The position numbers and the translations under genes are program-made. 64,000 nt of DNA, from positions 1 to 64,000 of the forward strand of contig NZ_CABVQK010000003.1 of NCBI RefSeq assembly GCF_902499335.1. The letters run 5' to 3'. The notes under the pieces were generated by a model that saw nothing but the letters and a program-made list of their open reading frames with translations, was not told the origin of the DNA and searched no databases. Source of the stretch: Burkholderia lata. GTDB taxonomy: Bacteria; Pseudomonadota; Gammaproteobacteria; Burkholderiales; Burkholderiaceae. Of the stretch, positions 45,701 to 54,086 are shown piece after piece (position 1 is the stretch's first letter; each line of letters begins with the position of its first letter).

Positions 45701-46301
45701 CCAGGACGAGGCAACCCGCGCAGTTCCCCGAGAACGGAAGGTAGGCCTCGTTCGCGGCGTTTTCGTTCGAGGCAACGGTGAAGCTGAGCGTGGCGGGACA
45801 GTTGATGGCGATAAAGGGGCTGAGGCCGCGGAAATGGAGGCTGTCTTGCTGCGTGTCGAGAAAGATCCCGCTTGGCATCGAGAGAAAGAGATTCGTTCCG
45901 ACGTTCGAATTGAAGTCGGACTGAAGCGTCAACCCCGAGATCTGCCGTGAAAAGGAGAATGCGAAATACTTTGCGTTGCTGTCGCTGAAGGAGGGCGCCC
46001 CGAAAGTCAGCGGGGCGGCACTGGGTAGCCAGACGCAATACCGCCCCAGCACGCCGGAAGGCGCGAGCCAATCCTGAACGGCCGATACGAAGTCGTCGGC
46101 GGTTTCCGTGCTGGTGAACGACGGGGCTACCGGTGCGAATACAAAGGAGCCGCTATAGTCGGTCAGCGCGGCTTGGAGCAAGATCGGCGCGTTCGGATTG
46201 TCGTCTTGCGGGGAGAGGATGTAGGCGCACCAACCGACGGAAGCGCCGGGCGGGACTTGATACAGGCGCGACTTTCCTGCTTGCTCGAACGCTACGCTCA
46301 T
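42699..46301 (-). CDS. Unrecognised 1200-aa protein
   Basis: This is a long unbroken frame starting MSVAFEQAGKSRLYQVPPG with no signal peptide or membrane helix. Composition is rich in Ala, Gly, Ser, Thr and Pro with predicted beta strands. A helical, Ala/Arg-rich stretch lies around residues 500-540 (ATRRNAILASARPLIASAKA). The last 100 residues contain FTLCLGDIAVSFLGLAKLPS and MFLFGDPNGTGSLGWYAAYV, which look like a conserved structural end. I recognise no enzyme motif. Its start lies where the frame of the preceding gene would stop if one base were restored (see 46153-47010), and its stop overlaps the EEP gene. It is of similar composition to the giant protein and probably works with it. 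Confidence 0.88.
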   Translation of the reverse strand: MSVAFEQAGKSRLYQVPPGASVGWCAYILSPQDDNPNAPILLQAALTDYSGSFVFAPVAPSFTSTETADDFVSAVQDWLAPSGVLGRYCVWLPSAAPLTFGAPSFSDSNAKYFAFSFSRQISGLTLQSDFNSNVGTNLFLSMPSGIFLDTQQDSLHFRGLSPFIAINCPATLSFTVASNENAANEAYLPFSGNCAGCLVLAGKMTITPGASNLLIGMQFAYGNPSAPDTVQQFPLLDLNAARTMPYLASFDPIDPICTGPVSQSRPDAGIYRTIVTLPAADAEASLPSYYRTATNQPVCLLPVASGSVPLGPAAYDAGFVFQPATPTVIDPATGLPVSTTPYVAPAGDYRLGVAGTTTEISMLCGLAGTETLNMQPAGGTASADRLRFVACSPAYTPVFPLPAADLSNPSTGVATPPLPEPAAGATAYLTSWTEVVANAQAAPTYSAEPQGNPLFGQAGPYGNGSTVVGALHPTMALGPVSFPLAPWAGVPLSATSGIPPDQWSSYEAKVLSATRRNAILASARPLIASAKAARAARATTAAPPAVIPNGTTPQGLLAQIETSGGHTDYAAVILAQSQPDPAQTPTQMAFLNMSPELQGLFQTNQLFAVIVNNQYVGTSADGRFANTVNVAGWTMQINVGGTASSSNVSNVLILKFCVGALTDLVATPSAWVDPSDFSNPDPSSGVALLSQALQDYFASAIAKADAGNALYANFKAIVTNPQWQGVLALAADMTPEGLPPQLAGLAAGIDFSQFRAHHFGVTTSPVHYDGKNFSIPGQSSFFGLVDYQLPAYVQNIAAGGSPTQPLPLPVGGDYNFTVLQLQSLFFNSTLVDFQSHVQVTINKALGSTVTASYAGATQLAANGVVLTGYYQSQGDTGTYLFESDATTVLVPDSNVLDALVIDKVIYNTLTSNDGATPPNILSRILIWGSLDFAVLNDGKGNNFDVMSYGMPAGTDPAKATGGLAFSNLHIDMSSPVASPNMTTYRIVETDMVFDQAGSLLRAGSAAAGLALQPQRALAATAGTTPAARGYLPVRFTTGAPPQLPVSQAWYGISFLVNMGGPGALASAAGFTSQLLFAWSPQSARSATSYAAFAGLQLPGASPGASAFSLQGVVKLTVGNISLSYAPINNGATPPTYAFTLCLGDIAVSFLGLAKLPSNASIDMFLFGDPNGTGSLGWYAAYVENSASAQAKLLTSLETAK

Positions 46302-47010
46302 CTTGGTTCCCCAGAGGCCAACTGGCGATATCGGCTGCGAAGTTCGTAGGCGGTACCGTTGCTGACGAGAAGGTGCAGGACAAGAACACTTGTCCGTTCG
46401 CCAGCTCGGAAGGCGGCGTCAGCGTGAACTGCGCGCCGCTGTTGATCTTGTCCGAGCCCACGATCAGGTCGGCCGGCACAACGGCAACCGGAGAAGGCGG
46501 TAACAGGAAAGCGGTGAAGATAGGTTGCCCCGCGTCGATGAAGGCAACCTCGGCGCCATAACGACTGCCGTTCTGGATACGCGTTCTGGCCATGACGGAA
46601 CTCGTAAGGTTGTAATCCATCTGCGCGAGTACGGCTGTATCAGGTACGTTCCAGGAGACGACACTGCCTTGAAACTGAAACGGTGGATTCTTCTGCGTCT
46701 GTATGGAAAAGAATCCGTCGATACGGGAAGGATCGGGCGAAGCTGCGATGACGAGACCGATTGAGCCTTCCGCCTTGATGCTGTCGAAAGCGACTGAAAA
46801 GTGATGCAGCGGCTTTGAATACGTGAGAACGAAACGATCGACGCTTGCGCCGCCCAGGCTGAGCGAAATATCTGCCTGTACTTGCGGGGTGTTGCTGGTC
46901 GAATAAGTTACGGTAAGCGACGAAATATCGCGCTGGCCGGACACGGTTTGTGCCGCGGCCAGCGTGTGAACGGTGATGAAGGTCGCTATCGTGAGAAGAC
47001 GACGCATCAT
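46153..47010 (-). CDS. Exported protein with a C-terminal domain shared with 47021-47368; frame disturbed at 3' end
   Basis: The protein has a signal peptide (MMRRLLTIATFITVHTLAAA), an N-terminal beta domain (about 21-135) and a C-terminal domain of about 105 residues. That domain repeats the layout of the neighbouring 115-aa protein: Y-N-L-T at its start, I-x-A-G, G-S-x-x-I, F-x-L-T-x-P-S-x-L-x-x-G-x-x-F and closing S-W-P-L. After SWPL the frame runs on for about 56 codons into the next gene and loses protein-like character. One extra base in the CCCC at 46309-46312 would instead end the protein four codons after SWPL, in a TGA overlapping the next ATG. A frameshift or a sequencing error is likely. 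The start is an ATG at 47010; a GTG at 47013 is equally possible. Confidence 0.75.
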   Translation of the reverse strand: MMRRLLTIATFITVHTLAAAQTVSGQRDISSLTVTYSTSNTPQVQADISLSLGGASVDRFVLTYSKPLHHFSVAFDSIKAEGSIGLVIAASPDPSRIDGFFSIQTQKNPPFQFQGSVVSWNVPDTAVLAQMDYNLTSSVMARTRIQNGSRYGAEVAFIDAGQPIFTAFLLPPSPVAVVPADLIVGSDKINSGAQFTLTPPSELANGQVFLSCTFSSATVPPTNFAADIASWPLGNQDERSVRASRKVAPVSSPARRFRRLVRLHPLPARRQSERADLAPSRADRL

Positions 47011-47020
47011 CACCGATTGA

Positions 47021-47368
47021 TTACTTATCCGTCAGCGTCCAGCTGTACAACTGGTTTTGAAGTTGGATGCCCTTGTTGTCGCCGCTATCGTAGGTGAGAT
47101 TGGCGAAGATGTTTCCCGATTGCAACGAGGTGGGTACGGTCAATGCAAACGAGCTGCCGGCGTAAATCACGACCAGGGCGCTGCCGCTGCCGATTTTGAT
47201 TTCGGGCGTGACGCCGGTGTTTGAGCTTTGAATGAGCACCTGGGTCCACATGACCGTACCAGCGTTGATGATGCTGACGGTGGCCACGTTATTCGTCGAT
47301 GCCCCCTGCGACGTGACTACGGTTTGAATTTGTACGGCAGGCGTGAGGTTATAGCTAAGAGTAGGCAC
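47021..47368 (-). CDS. Small beta-sandwich-like protein, first gene of the giant operon
   Basis: The 115-aa protein starts at a GTG with GGAGG five bases before it. It reads LSYNLTPAVQIQTVV, SIINAGTVMWTQVLI, FALTVPTSLQSGNIFANLTY and ends LQNQLYSWTLTDK. The pattern of short strands and the S-W-x-L end are shared with the C-terminal domain of the next protein, so the domain has been duplicated. It has no signal peptide, Cys or catalytic motif. It is likely a structural or binding module. The next gene starts about ten bases after its stop. Confidence 0.8.
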   Translation of the reverse strand: MPTLSYNLTPAVQIQTVVTSQGASTNNVATVSIINAGTVMWTQVLIQSSNTGVTPEIKIGSGSALVVIYAGSSFALTVPTSLQSGNIFANLTYDSGDNKGIQLQNQLYSWTLTDK

Positions 47369-47402
47369 GGGTTCCTCCAATTAGGGTTAAAACCGCCCGC
47401 TG

Positions 47403-47431
47403 ACTATGTGGGCGGGGCACTAAAGTGTCAA
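47403..47431 (-). promoter_or_regulatory. Predicted sigma-70 promoter of the giant operon
   Basis: On the minus strand TTGACA (complement of 47426-47431) is followed, after exactly 17 bases, by CATAGT (complement of 47403-47408), a 4/6 match to the -10 box. Transcription would begin roughly 25-30 bases before the GTG at 47368. No other promoter as good was seen upstream of the following genes, which are spaced by -4 to about 60 bases. Confidence 0.6.
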
Positions 47432-48240
47432 GCCATTTTCCATATAAATGGATTTATTTTTTGCAGGAAGTTTTGGTCATGGTTTTAGAGCCGAAGCTTG
47501 CAATTTCATTTTGTTGAATGAAGTTCGCGATACTCTACATAAATGATTGCGGGGATGAACGACCCACCTGATGATCGAATGCGGCGCCGCTCGGCGCCAC
47601 AACGCGAAAACGTATTCCGGACTTTCCCGATGGTTGGCCGGGACAGTGGCGAAATCGGTGAAAAATTGCCAATATTTCGCGTGCTTGGCATTCTAAAAAG
47701 CGAGTCGAGGTAGACACTGGCGGAAAATTTCTTGTGCAGCGCGATGGCGGCGGGAATGATGCTGCTCCTCGTGCAGCGGGAAATCAGGGCAGGGCGTATG
47801 GGCCGTCGGGAAAGCGGGCGTCGGCTGAATTCTTTCAAAATCGCTACCCGTGTTCATGGATTACGCCAATGTAATACTGGCTTTCAAGCGCACCAGATAG
47901 TGCAGTCGCGCGGGTATCAACTATCTGCGCGCCGGCGCACGACTGCCTTCGAGCCAGAACGTCACGCAACTTTAAGGTTTGCAGAACAGGTGGCCATTTT
48001 TGCAATATTTGAACGGAGTTACGGCTTCTTATATTTCAATTGCCTTGCCGGGTTTTGAGATCACCTCGGATAGCGATGAGCAGACGCCTGTAGTGCCCAT
48101 GCATTTCGAATTTTCGAAGAACATCAAGTGCTACCGCGAGCAACCGATGCATGTGACTATCGTGATCGTGACGAAAAAGATTGCGGCCCTGCGCACGCTG
48201 TACGCAGGGCTTTTAGATGCAAGACTCTTCACAGGTTTGC
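47432..48240. other. Lower-GC stretch with remnants, no intact gene
   Basis: The region is AT-richer than its surroundings. The plus strand from about 48000 to 48180 reads VTASYISIALPGFEI and HFEFSKNIKCYREQPMHV, which look like protein, but no start or complete frame is visible, and the frame then degenerates. Probably the end of a decayed gene beside the Imm21-like fragment. Confidence 0.4.
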
Positions 48241-48459
48241 ATGATGAAATGGATTTATTCCAGCGGCGGAAATTTCATTTTCACGGGAATGCCGGTTGCC
48301 GAGCGGTGGCGAGGCAACGAAGGATCGAGTGCGACGCCCGCGGCCGCCGACGGCAGTGATTACGACCTGGCATGCCGTAGCCTCGGGGGGCCGGACGAGT
48401 ATGTGAATGTGTTGAGAAACGTGCTCGTCAGTGATGTTTTGGTGGTGTGTGGAGCGTAA
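48241..48459 (+). pseudogene. Imm21-like immunity protein fragment
   Basis: From an ATG at 48241/48244 the frame reads MKWIYSSGGNFIF, then ERWRGNEG, then GSDYDLACRSLG, ending early. The order W-x-x-S-S-G-G, W-x-G and D-Y-D-x-A-C matches the beginning of Imm21-family immunity proteins, which protect against polymorphic toxins delivered by contact-dependent or type VI systems. The frame stops after 72 codons, much shorter than a full Imm21, and no toxin gene is nearby, so it is a truncated orphan. Confidence 0.5.
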
Positions 48460-48492
48460 CAGGAGATCGGGTTTTATGAAATTTCCGCTGGT

Positions 48493-48780
48493 TTGTACTT
48501 GTTGGTGAAGATCGAGTTTGGCGGGAGCGACGAGGAGATCGAGCAGTGCGTGCGTGAAGTTGTGAACGGACGCAAGGCGAGCGTCGAGGATCAGCCCTTC
48601 GAGTTCGAGATCAAGTCATCGAACATGGTTGTGTTCGACGCGGCGTTCGCGTGGGAAGATGCTGTCGGCATGGACAATACGATAGAGGTCATGGTCGAGT
48701 GCGGGAGGTATGCCGTTTCTTTGATTAGGTATCAGAACGACAATACCCTGCTCTGGGTGGTACGCCTGAGCAGGGTGTGA
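48493..48780 (+). CDS. Hypothetical acidic 95-aa protein
   Basis: The frame reads LLVKIEFGGSDEEIEQCVRE, FEFEIKSSNMVVFDAAFAWE, TIEVMVECGRYAVSL and LLWVVRLSRV: a convincing small alpha/beta protein, acidic and of the size of an immunity protein. The only starts in frame are TTG (48493, 48499, 48502) and GTG (48505). A good AGGAG plus ATG at 48476 exists in another frame and stops after ten codons, so the true 5' end may have shifted by one base. Same frame as the Imm21-like fragment upstream. Function unknown. Confidence 0.5.
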   Translation: MYLLVKIEFGGSDEEIEQCVREVVNGRKASVEDQPFEFEIKSSNMVVFDAAFAWEDAVGMDNTIEVMVECGRYAVSLIRYQNDNTLLWVVRLSRV

Positions 48781-49026
48781 GGCCGATTGGCTTTGACGCT
48801 GCCGGCGCCGCGTCGTAGTCCGTAGTTTCGCCTTGCTGGCAAAGCGCCAGTCACCGTCGTCGCTGCGCAGTCGACCGATCCGCCGCAGATCGGAACGACG
48901 ACGTCATCGCTCTACACCGCGCGCAAGCGGCGCAACCATGTCTGTTGCCGGGTATCGAGCCAACACGAGTTCGCCAGCGAGCTTCGATCAGGGGTCACCT
49001 AGTTTGCGACCCTGCAGTTTGCCGAA

Positions 49027-49400
49027 ATGTCGCGTCGGCGTGACATGCGATCCGACGAAGCGTTGAATCAGGCGCTGAGACTTCACCCGCTCAACCTGCA
49101 GTCGACGCTCTCGCGGATGGCGGCCAGCCATTTCGAGGTCGTGCCGGATCTCGTGCTTCGGGATCCGGCCGTGCTCGACGAGCACATTGCCGCGCTGTCG
49201 CCTCGTCAAACCTTTGTCATCGGAGTTACGTGCCCGCTGGATATCCTCGAACAGCGCGAACGTGCGAGGCCGGATCGATGCGAAGGCATGGCCCGATCCC
49301 GGTTCGGGCATCCGGCTTGTTCGCGGCCGTACTCGCTGCGCATCGACACATCTACCTGCACGCCGGAGGAACGCGCGCGCGCCGCATACGTGCCCACGTC
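49027..49400 (+). pseudogene. Chloramphenicol phosphotransferase-like remnant
   Basis: The frame reads LSRMAASHFEVVPDLVL, DPAVLDEHIAAL, TFVIGVTCPLDILEQRERAR and LRIDTSTCTPEERARA. This is the C-terminal two thirds of a CPT-family kinase (V-x-C-P-L-x-x-L-E-x-R-E-R-A-R-x-D-R and a final Y-x-L-x-V-D-T). The N-terminal P-loop is absent: nothing in 48781-49026 encodes it. After residue 120 the frame loses similarity. It is therefore a broken gene, probably inactive. Confidence 0.6.
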
Positions 49401-49464
49401 GACGCGCAGCGTGAATGATCGTCACCGGATCGGGTCCGGACAGTCAGTCAGCGTTCTCCTTTAA

Positions 49465-49984
49465 ACTCGCCGGCACTGAAGCGCGTCGGCCACACGGATT
49501 ATGTCGTTGGCACGCCACAAATCGCATCGTGCCGACAGGCGGGGAGATTCCCGATGAAACCGATTCCGATGCTTCTGTGCCGATCGCCGATTATTCACGT
49601 TTCAAACGGTTTCACGTGTTGACGGGGCCGCCAGGGCGGCTCCGGCGCGTGAGCGGGAGGTTGGCGGGCCGTTGTGTCCAGACAGGGGATTCATGGATTG
49701 AATGCGCGCCGATTCAAAATATAAATTTTGGAAAGACTCTGGCACGGGATATGCTTGGCAGGTCTTATCCGATCGGTACATACGCCGGATATTCGTCAGG
49801 ATAATCAGGCAAGAGCACGAACCGGTTTGCTCTGACAAGGCGATCCATTAGAGGATCGATCGTTTGTGAAATCTGCGCGGTAGTGCCAAGCTGCGCGCGG
49901 AGCAAAGTCGTACACGGATTGAGTTGGGTGACTTGAAACGCAGGCCGTAATTCCTCGCGACGGCCACTACTGACAGTTCAGGAT
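49465..49984. other. Intergenic region upstream of pntA, no gene recognised
   Basis: AT-rich patches occur around 49700-49860 and only short frames without ribosome binding sites are present. The pntA promoter should lie in the last 200 bases, but I cannot assign -35/-10 boxes with confidence. Confidence 0.5.
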
Positions 49985-51577
49985 ATGACATTACTGATTG
50001 GGGTCCCTCTGGAGACGGCCCACGAGGAGCGGCGCGTAGCAACCGTTCCCGACGTCGTCGAAAAGCTGATCAAGCTCGGGTTCTCGGTGGCCGTGCAAAG
50101 CGGTGCCGGCACCGGCGCGAACTTCAGCGATGACGACTACCGCACGGCCGGCGCCGACGTCGTGGCGACGGCCGCCGATCTATGGGGCCGCAGCGATATC
50201 GTCCTCAAGGTGCGTCCGCCGAGCAGCGAGGAAGTCGCGCTGATGCGCGAGGGCGGCACGCTGATCGGCTTCGTCTGGCCGGCCCAGAACCCTGAACTGA
50301 TGCAGCAGCTGGCCGCGAAGCGGGCCACGGTGCTGGCCATCGATTCGCTGCCGCGCACGCTGTCGCGCGCGCAGAAGATGGACGCACTCACGTCGATGGC
50401 CGGCGTGAGCGGCTACCGCGCCGTCATCGAGGCGGCTCACGCATTCGGCCGCTACTTCAACGGGCAGATCACGGCCGCGGGCAAGGTGCCGCCGGCCAAG
50501 GTGTTCATCGCCGGCGCGGGCGTCGCCGGCCTCGCGGCGATCGGCACGGCCGCGGGCCTCGGCGCGATCGTGCGCGCCAACGACACGCGTGCGGAAGTGG
50601 CCGACCAGGTGAAGTCGCTCGGTGGCGAATTCGTCAAGGTCGACTACGAGGAAGAAGGCTCGGGCGGCGGCGGCTACGCGAAGGTGATGAGTGAAGGCTT
50701 CCAGCAGGCACAGCGCGCGATGTACGCGCAGCAGGCCAAGGAGGCGGACATCATCATCACCACCGCGCTGATTCCCGGCAAACCGGCGCCGAAGCTGATC
50801 ACGGCCGAGATGGTGCAGTCGATGAAGCCGGGCAGCGTGATCGTCGACATGGCCGGCGAGCAAGGCGGCAACTGCGAACTGACGGTGCCGGGCCAGGCCG
50901 TGGTGCGTCATGGCGTGACCATCGTCGGCTACACGGATCTCGCGTCGCGCCTGGCACGACAGTCGTCGACGCTGTATGCGACCAACCTGCTGCGCGTGAC
51001 CGAGGAGCTGTGCAAGACCAAGGACGGCACGATCAACGTCGACTTCGACGACGACGCGATCCGCGGCCTCACGGTCATCAAGGAAGGCAACGTCACGTGG
51101 CCGCCGCCGCCGATCCAGCAGCCGGTCGCCGCAGCGAAACCCGCCACGCCGCCGGTCGCGGCAGCGGCGTCGAAGGGCCATGGCCACGGCAGCGGCGCGC
51201 CGATGTCGGCGAAGTCGCTCGCCATCACGTTCGCCGTCGGCGCACTGGCGTTCCTGCTGGTCGGCCAGTTCGCGCCGGCCACGTTCCTGTCGCACTTCAC
51301 GGTGTTCGTGCTGGCCTGCTTCGTCGGCTACATGGTGATCTGGAACGTCACGCCTTCGCTGCATACGCCGCTGATGAGCGTGACCAACGCGATCTCGTCG
51401 ATCATCGCGATCGGCGCGCTGGTGCAGGTCGCGCCGCCGTTGGGCGACGCTGCGGCGGAGGGCCGTCCGTCCGGGCTGATCCTGGGCCTGGCGGTGGGCG
51501 CGCTGACGCTCACGGCCGTCAACATGTTCGGCGGTTTCGCGGTGACGCGCCGCATGCTGGCGATGTTCCGCAAGTAA
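49985..51577 (+). CDS. pntA: Proton-translocating NAD(P) transhydrogenase subunit alpha
   Basis: The 530-aa protein begins [19 protein letters not shown] and carries the alanine-dehydrogenase-like NAD(H) domain ([20 protein letters not shown] near residues 176-195; [13 protein letters not shown]). An Ala/Pro-rich linker and a C-terminal four-helix membrane part ([34 protein letters not shown]) follow. It is the full-length, fused type found in Escherichia coli, not the split PntAA/PntAB type. With PntB it uses the proton gradient to make NADPH from NADH at the inner membrane. A weak AGGA lies before the ATG. pntB follows after 13 bases. Confidence 0.97.
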   Translation: MTLLIGVPLETAHEERRVATVPDVVEKLIKLGFSVAVQSGAGTGANFSDDDYRTAGADVVATAADLWGRSDIVLKVRPPSSEEVALMREGGTLIGFVWPAQNPELMQQLAAKRATVLAIDSLPRTLSRAQKMDALTSMAGVSGYRAVIEAAHAFGRYFNGQITAAGKVPPAKVFIAGAGVAGLAAIGTAAGLGAIVRANDTRAEVADQVKSLGGEFVKVDYEEEGSGGGGYAKVMSEGFQQAQRAMYAQQAKEADIIITTALIPGKPAPKLITAEMVQSMKPGSVIVDMAGEQGGNCELTVPGQAVVRHGVTIVGYTDLASRLARQSSTLYATNLLRVTEELCKTKDGTINVDFDDDAIRGLTVIKEGNVTWPPPPIQQPVAAAKPATPPVAAAASKGHGHGSGAPMSAKSLAITFAVGALAFLLVGQFAPATFLSHFTVFVLACFVGYMVIWNVTPSLHTPLMSVTNAISSIIAIGALVQVAPPLGDAAAEGRPSGLILGLAVGALTLTAVNMFGGFAVTRRMLAMFRK

Positions 51578-51590
51578 GGAGACGACCACA

Positions 51591-53003
51591 ATGACTTCCA
51601 ATCTGACTACCGTCTCCTATATCGGCGCGGCCATTCTGTTCATCCTCAGCCTCGGCGGGCTGGCCAATCCCGAAACCGCGCGCCGCGGCAACCTGCTCGG
51701 CATGATCGGCATGCTGATCGCCGTGCTCGCCACCGTGCTGGGCCCGCGCGTATCGGCCGAGGGCATTCCTTATATCGTGGCTGCACTGGTCGTCGGCGGC
51801 GCGGTCGGTCTCTACGCCGCGAAGAAAGTGCAGATGACGCAGATGCCCGAGCTGGTTGCGCTGATGCACAGCCTGGTCGGCCTGGCGGCGTGCCTGGTGG
51901 GCTTCGCGAGCTATATCGATACGTCGGTGCAGTTCACGGGTGCCGAGCATGCGATCCACGAAGTGGAAATCTACGTCGGCATCCTGATCGGCGCGGTGAC
52001 CTTCGCGGGTTCGGTGATCGCGTTCGGCAAGCTCTCCGGCAAGATCGGCGGCAAGCCGCTGCTGCTGCCGGCACGGCACTGGCTGAACCTGGCCGGGCTC
52101 GTGGTGGTAATCGTGTACGGCCGCGCGTTCCTGCATGCGGAGTCGATCCAGGACGGCATGACGCCGCTCATCGTGATGACGGTGGTGTCGCTGCTGTTCG
52201 GCGTGCACATGGTGATGGCGATCGGCGGCGCGGACATGCCCGTCGTGGTGTCGATGCTCAACAGCTACTCGGGCTGGGCGGCGGCCGCCACCGGCTTCAT
52301 GCTCGGCAACGACCTGCTGATCGTGATCGGCGCACTGGTGGGCTCGTCGGGTGCGATCCTGTCGTACATCATGTGCCGCGCGATGAACCGCAACTTCATC
52401 AGCGTGATTGCCGGCGGCTTCGGTACCGGCAGCGGTGCGCCCGCGACGGCGGGCGGCAGTGCGCAGCCGGCCGGCGAAGTGGTGGCCGTGAGCGCGCTCG
52501 AGACGGCCGAGCTGCTGCGCGATGCGAAGAGCGTGATCATCGTGCCCGGGTACGGGATGGCCGTGGCGCAAGCCCAGCACACCGTGCATGAGCTCACGAA
52601 GGTGCTGCGCGAGAAGGGCGTCGACGTGCGTTTCGCGATCCATCCGGTGGCCGGGCGCATGCCGGGGCACATGAACGTGCTGCTCGCCGAGGCGAAGGTG
52701 CCTTACGACATCGTGATGGAGATGGACGAGATCAACGGCGATTTCCCCGAAGCCGACGTGTCGATGGTGATCGGCGCGAACGACATCGTGAACCCGGCGG
52801 CGCAGGAAGATCCGGGCAGCCCGATCGCCGGCATGCCGGTGCTCGAGGTGTGGAAGGCGAAGACGTCGATCGTGATGAAGCGCAGCATGGCGTCCGGCTA
52901 TGCGGGCGTCGACAATCCGCTGTTCTACAAGGACAACAACCGGATGCTGTTCGGCGACGCGAAGAAGATGCTGGACGAGGTGTTCGGCGCGTTGAAGGCC
53001 TGA
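51591..53003 (+). CDS. pntB: Proton-translocating NAD(P) transhydrogenase subunit beta
   Basis: The 470-aa protein has eight or nine membrane helices in its first 265 residues ([38 protein letters not shown]), then a short linker and the NADP(H)-binding domain III ([55 protein letters not shown]). These are all hallmark motifs of PntB. AAGGAG lies nine bases before the ATG. It is co-transcribed with pntA, and the complex works as a dimer of alpha-beta units. Confidence 0.97.
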   Translation: MTSNLTTVSYIGAAILFILSLGGLANPETARRGNLLGMIGMLIAVLATVLGPRVSAEGIPYIVAALVVGGAVGLYAAKKVQMTQMPELVALMHSLVGLAACLVGFASYIDTSVQFTGAEHAIHEVEIYVGILIGAVTFAGSVIAFGKLSGKIGGKPLLLPARHWLNLAGLVVVIVYGRAFLHAESIQDGMTPLIVMTVVSLLFGVHMVMAIGGADMPVVVSMLNSYSGWAAAATGFMLGNDLLIVIGALVGSSGAILSYIMCRAMNRNFISVIAGGFGTGSGAPATAGGSAQPAGEVVAVSALETAELLRDAKSVIIVPGYGMAVAQAQHTVHELTKVLREKGVDVRFAIHPVAGRMPGHMNVLLAEAKVPYDIVMEMDEINGDFPEADVSMVIGANDIVNPAAQEDPGSPIAGMPVLEVWKAKTSIVMKRSMASGYAGVDNPLFYKDNNRMLFGDAKKMLDEVFGALKA

Positions 53004-53041
53004 CGGGGCGCAGGTTCGGGTACGTGCGCGGGGCGAACGAT

Positions 53042-53068
53042 AACCGGCTGCGGTGTGGGCAGCCGGTT
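53042..53068 (+). terminator. Hairpin after pntB
   Basis: AACCGGCTGC is followed, after seven bases, by GCAGCCGGTT, a perfect 10-bp stem starting 39 bases after the pntB stop. No U-run follows, so it may be an RNA-stabilising or weak terminator hairpin. The rest of 53004-53462 has no gene I can support. Confidence 0.5.
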
Positions 53069-53462
53069 GATCGAGGCCCGGCACGCCGGACCTGCGCATC
53101 GAGGAGATCACGGAAGTGCGGAGCGGGAGGATCCGTTTCGCACTTCCTTCCGGCAAAAAGACAGCGATCGGTTGTCGGTGCGCAGATCAACGATCAACGC
53201 GAATGATGTTGTTGGAGCGGAAGGCTGCCACGCCATCGGCGTGACGTTCGCGGAAGCGCCGTCGGTTGCCGAATGGCTTTGCTCGGCCGCTTTCCTGCCC
53301 AATGGCGCGGTCGTGCTTGTCCGCACGAACACGCAATAGACACGGGGGCCTTGCCGGCCGCCGTTACAGCACCCGCCGCTCGAATGGCAGCGGTGCGTTT
53401 CCTCTCTCCGCACGGCAGCCACGCCGGCCCTTTCCGCGTGACCGCGCCGGCGACGATGCCGC

Positions 53463-54086
53463 CTATCCCGCGAATCCAAGCTCCGCAAAATTGGTGACCC
53501 TTGCGTCGCAGGCACTTGCCAGCGCCGGATCGTGACTCGCAAAAAAGACGACACGGTCTGCTGCCAACGTCCTGAACAGATCGATCAGAACCGCACGCGA
53601 CGCAGCATCGAGCCCGCTGTCCGGTTCGTCGGCGATCACGACGGCGGGCGCGCCGAGCGTCGTCGCCGTCAGGAACAGCTTCTTGCGCGTGCCGAACGAC
53701 ATCTGCTCGAAGCGCTTCTCCAGATGCGGTGCAAGCCCGAATCGATCCGCCAGTTCGAGCGTGCGGGTGTCGACAGCAGTTTTCCTGGCGGCCGCCACGA
53801 GATCGAGAAACTCGCGACCGGTCTGGAGCGGATACGCCAGGCAATCGTCGGGCACGTACGCCAGCGCGGATTTCGCATCGTGCGGCGCCGTGCGCAGCGA
53901 ATGGCCGCCGAGCCACACCTCGCCTTCGTCCGCGTCGATCGTGCCGGCGAGAATGGCGAGCAACGTCGATTTGCCACTGCCGGTTTCGTCGCACAGCGCC
54001 ACGCATCCGGCGCCGGATGCGTAGTTGAGTCCTTTGAAGATGATGCGCTTGTCGTAGCGCTTGCCGAGATTGTCGAAGCGGAGCAT
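53463..54086 (-). CDS. ABC-type ATPase with variant Walker A
   Basis: The 207-aa protein starts MLRFDNLGKRYDKRIIF and has ABC ATPase motifs: ALCDETGSGKSTLLAILAG (Walker A), a Q-loop-like LAYVPDD, signature QMSFGTRKKLFL, AVVIADEPDSGLD (Walker B and D-loop) and FFASHDP (H-loop His). The first Gly of Walker A is Asp (CDETGSGKS in place of GPNGSGKS), and the signature is the S-x-G-T/M-R-K-K type of two-component exporters. No permease lies nearby. It may pair with a distant membrane partner. The real start is the ATG at 54086; the frame upstream looks non-coding. Confidence 0.85.
   Translation of the reverse strand: MLRFDNLGKRYDKRIIFKGLNYASGAGCVALCDETGSGKSTLLAILAGTIDADEGEVWLGGHSLRTAPHDAKSALAYVPDDCLAYPLQTGREFLDLVAAARKTAVDTRTLELADRFGLAPHLEKRFEQMSFGTRKKLFLTATTLGAPAVVIADEPDSGLDAASRAVLIDLFRTLAADRVVFFASHDPALASACDARVTNFAELGFAG

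Noticed and set aside
30622..47368. Reading the giant operon as a Tc toxin or contractile injection system
   Set aside because: No tail sheath, tube, baseplate, RHS or TcB/TcC-like gene is present; LysM units alone are not enough.
53194..54006. A 270-codon minus-strand frame across the ABC ATPase
   Set aside because: It is a different frame from the ATPase motifs and is Arg-rich without family features.
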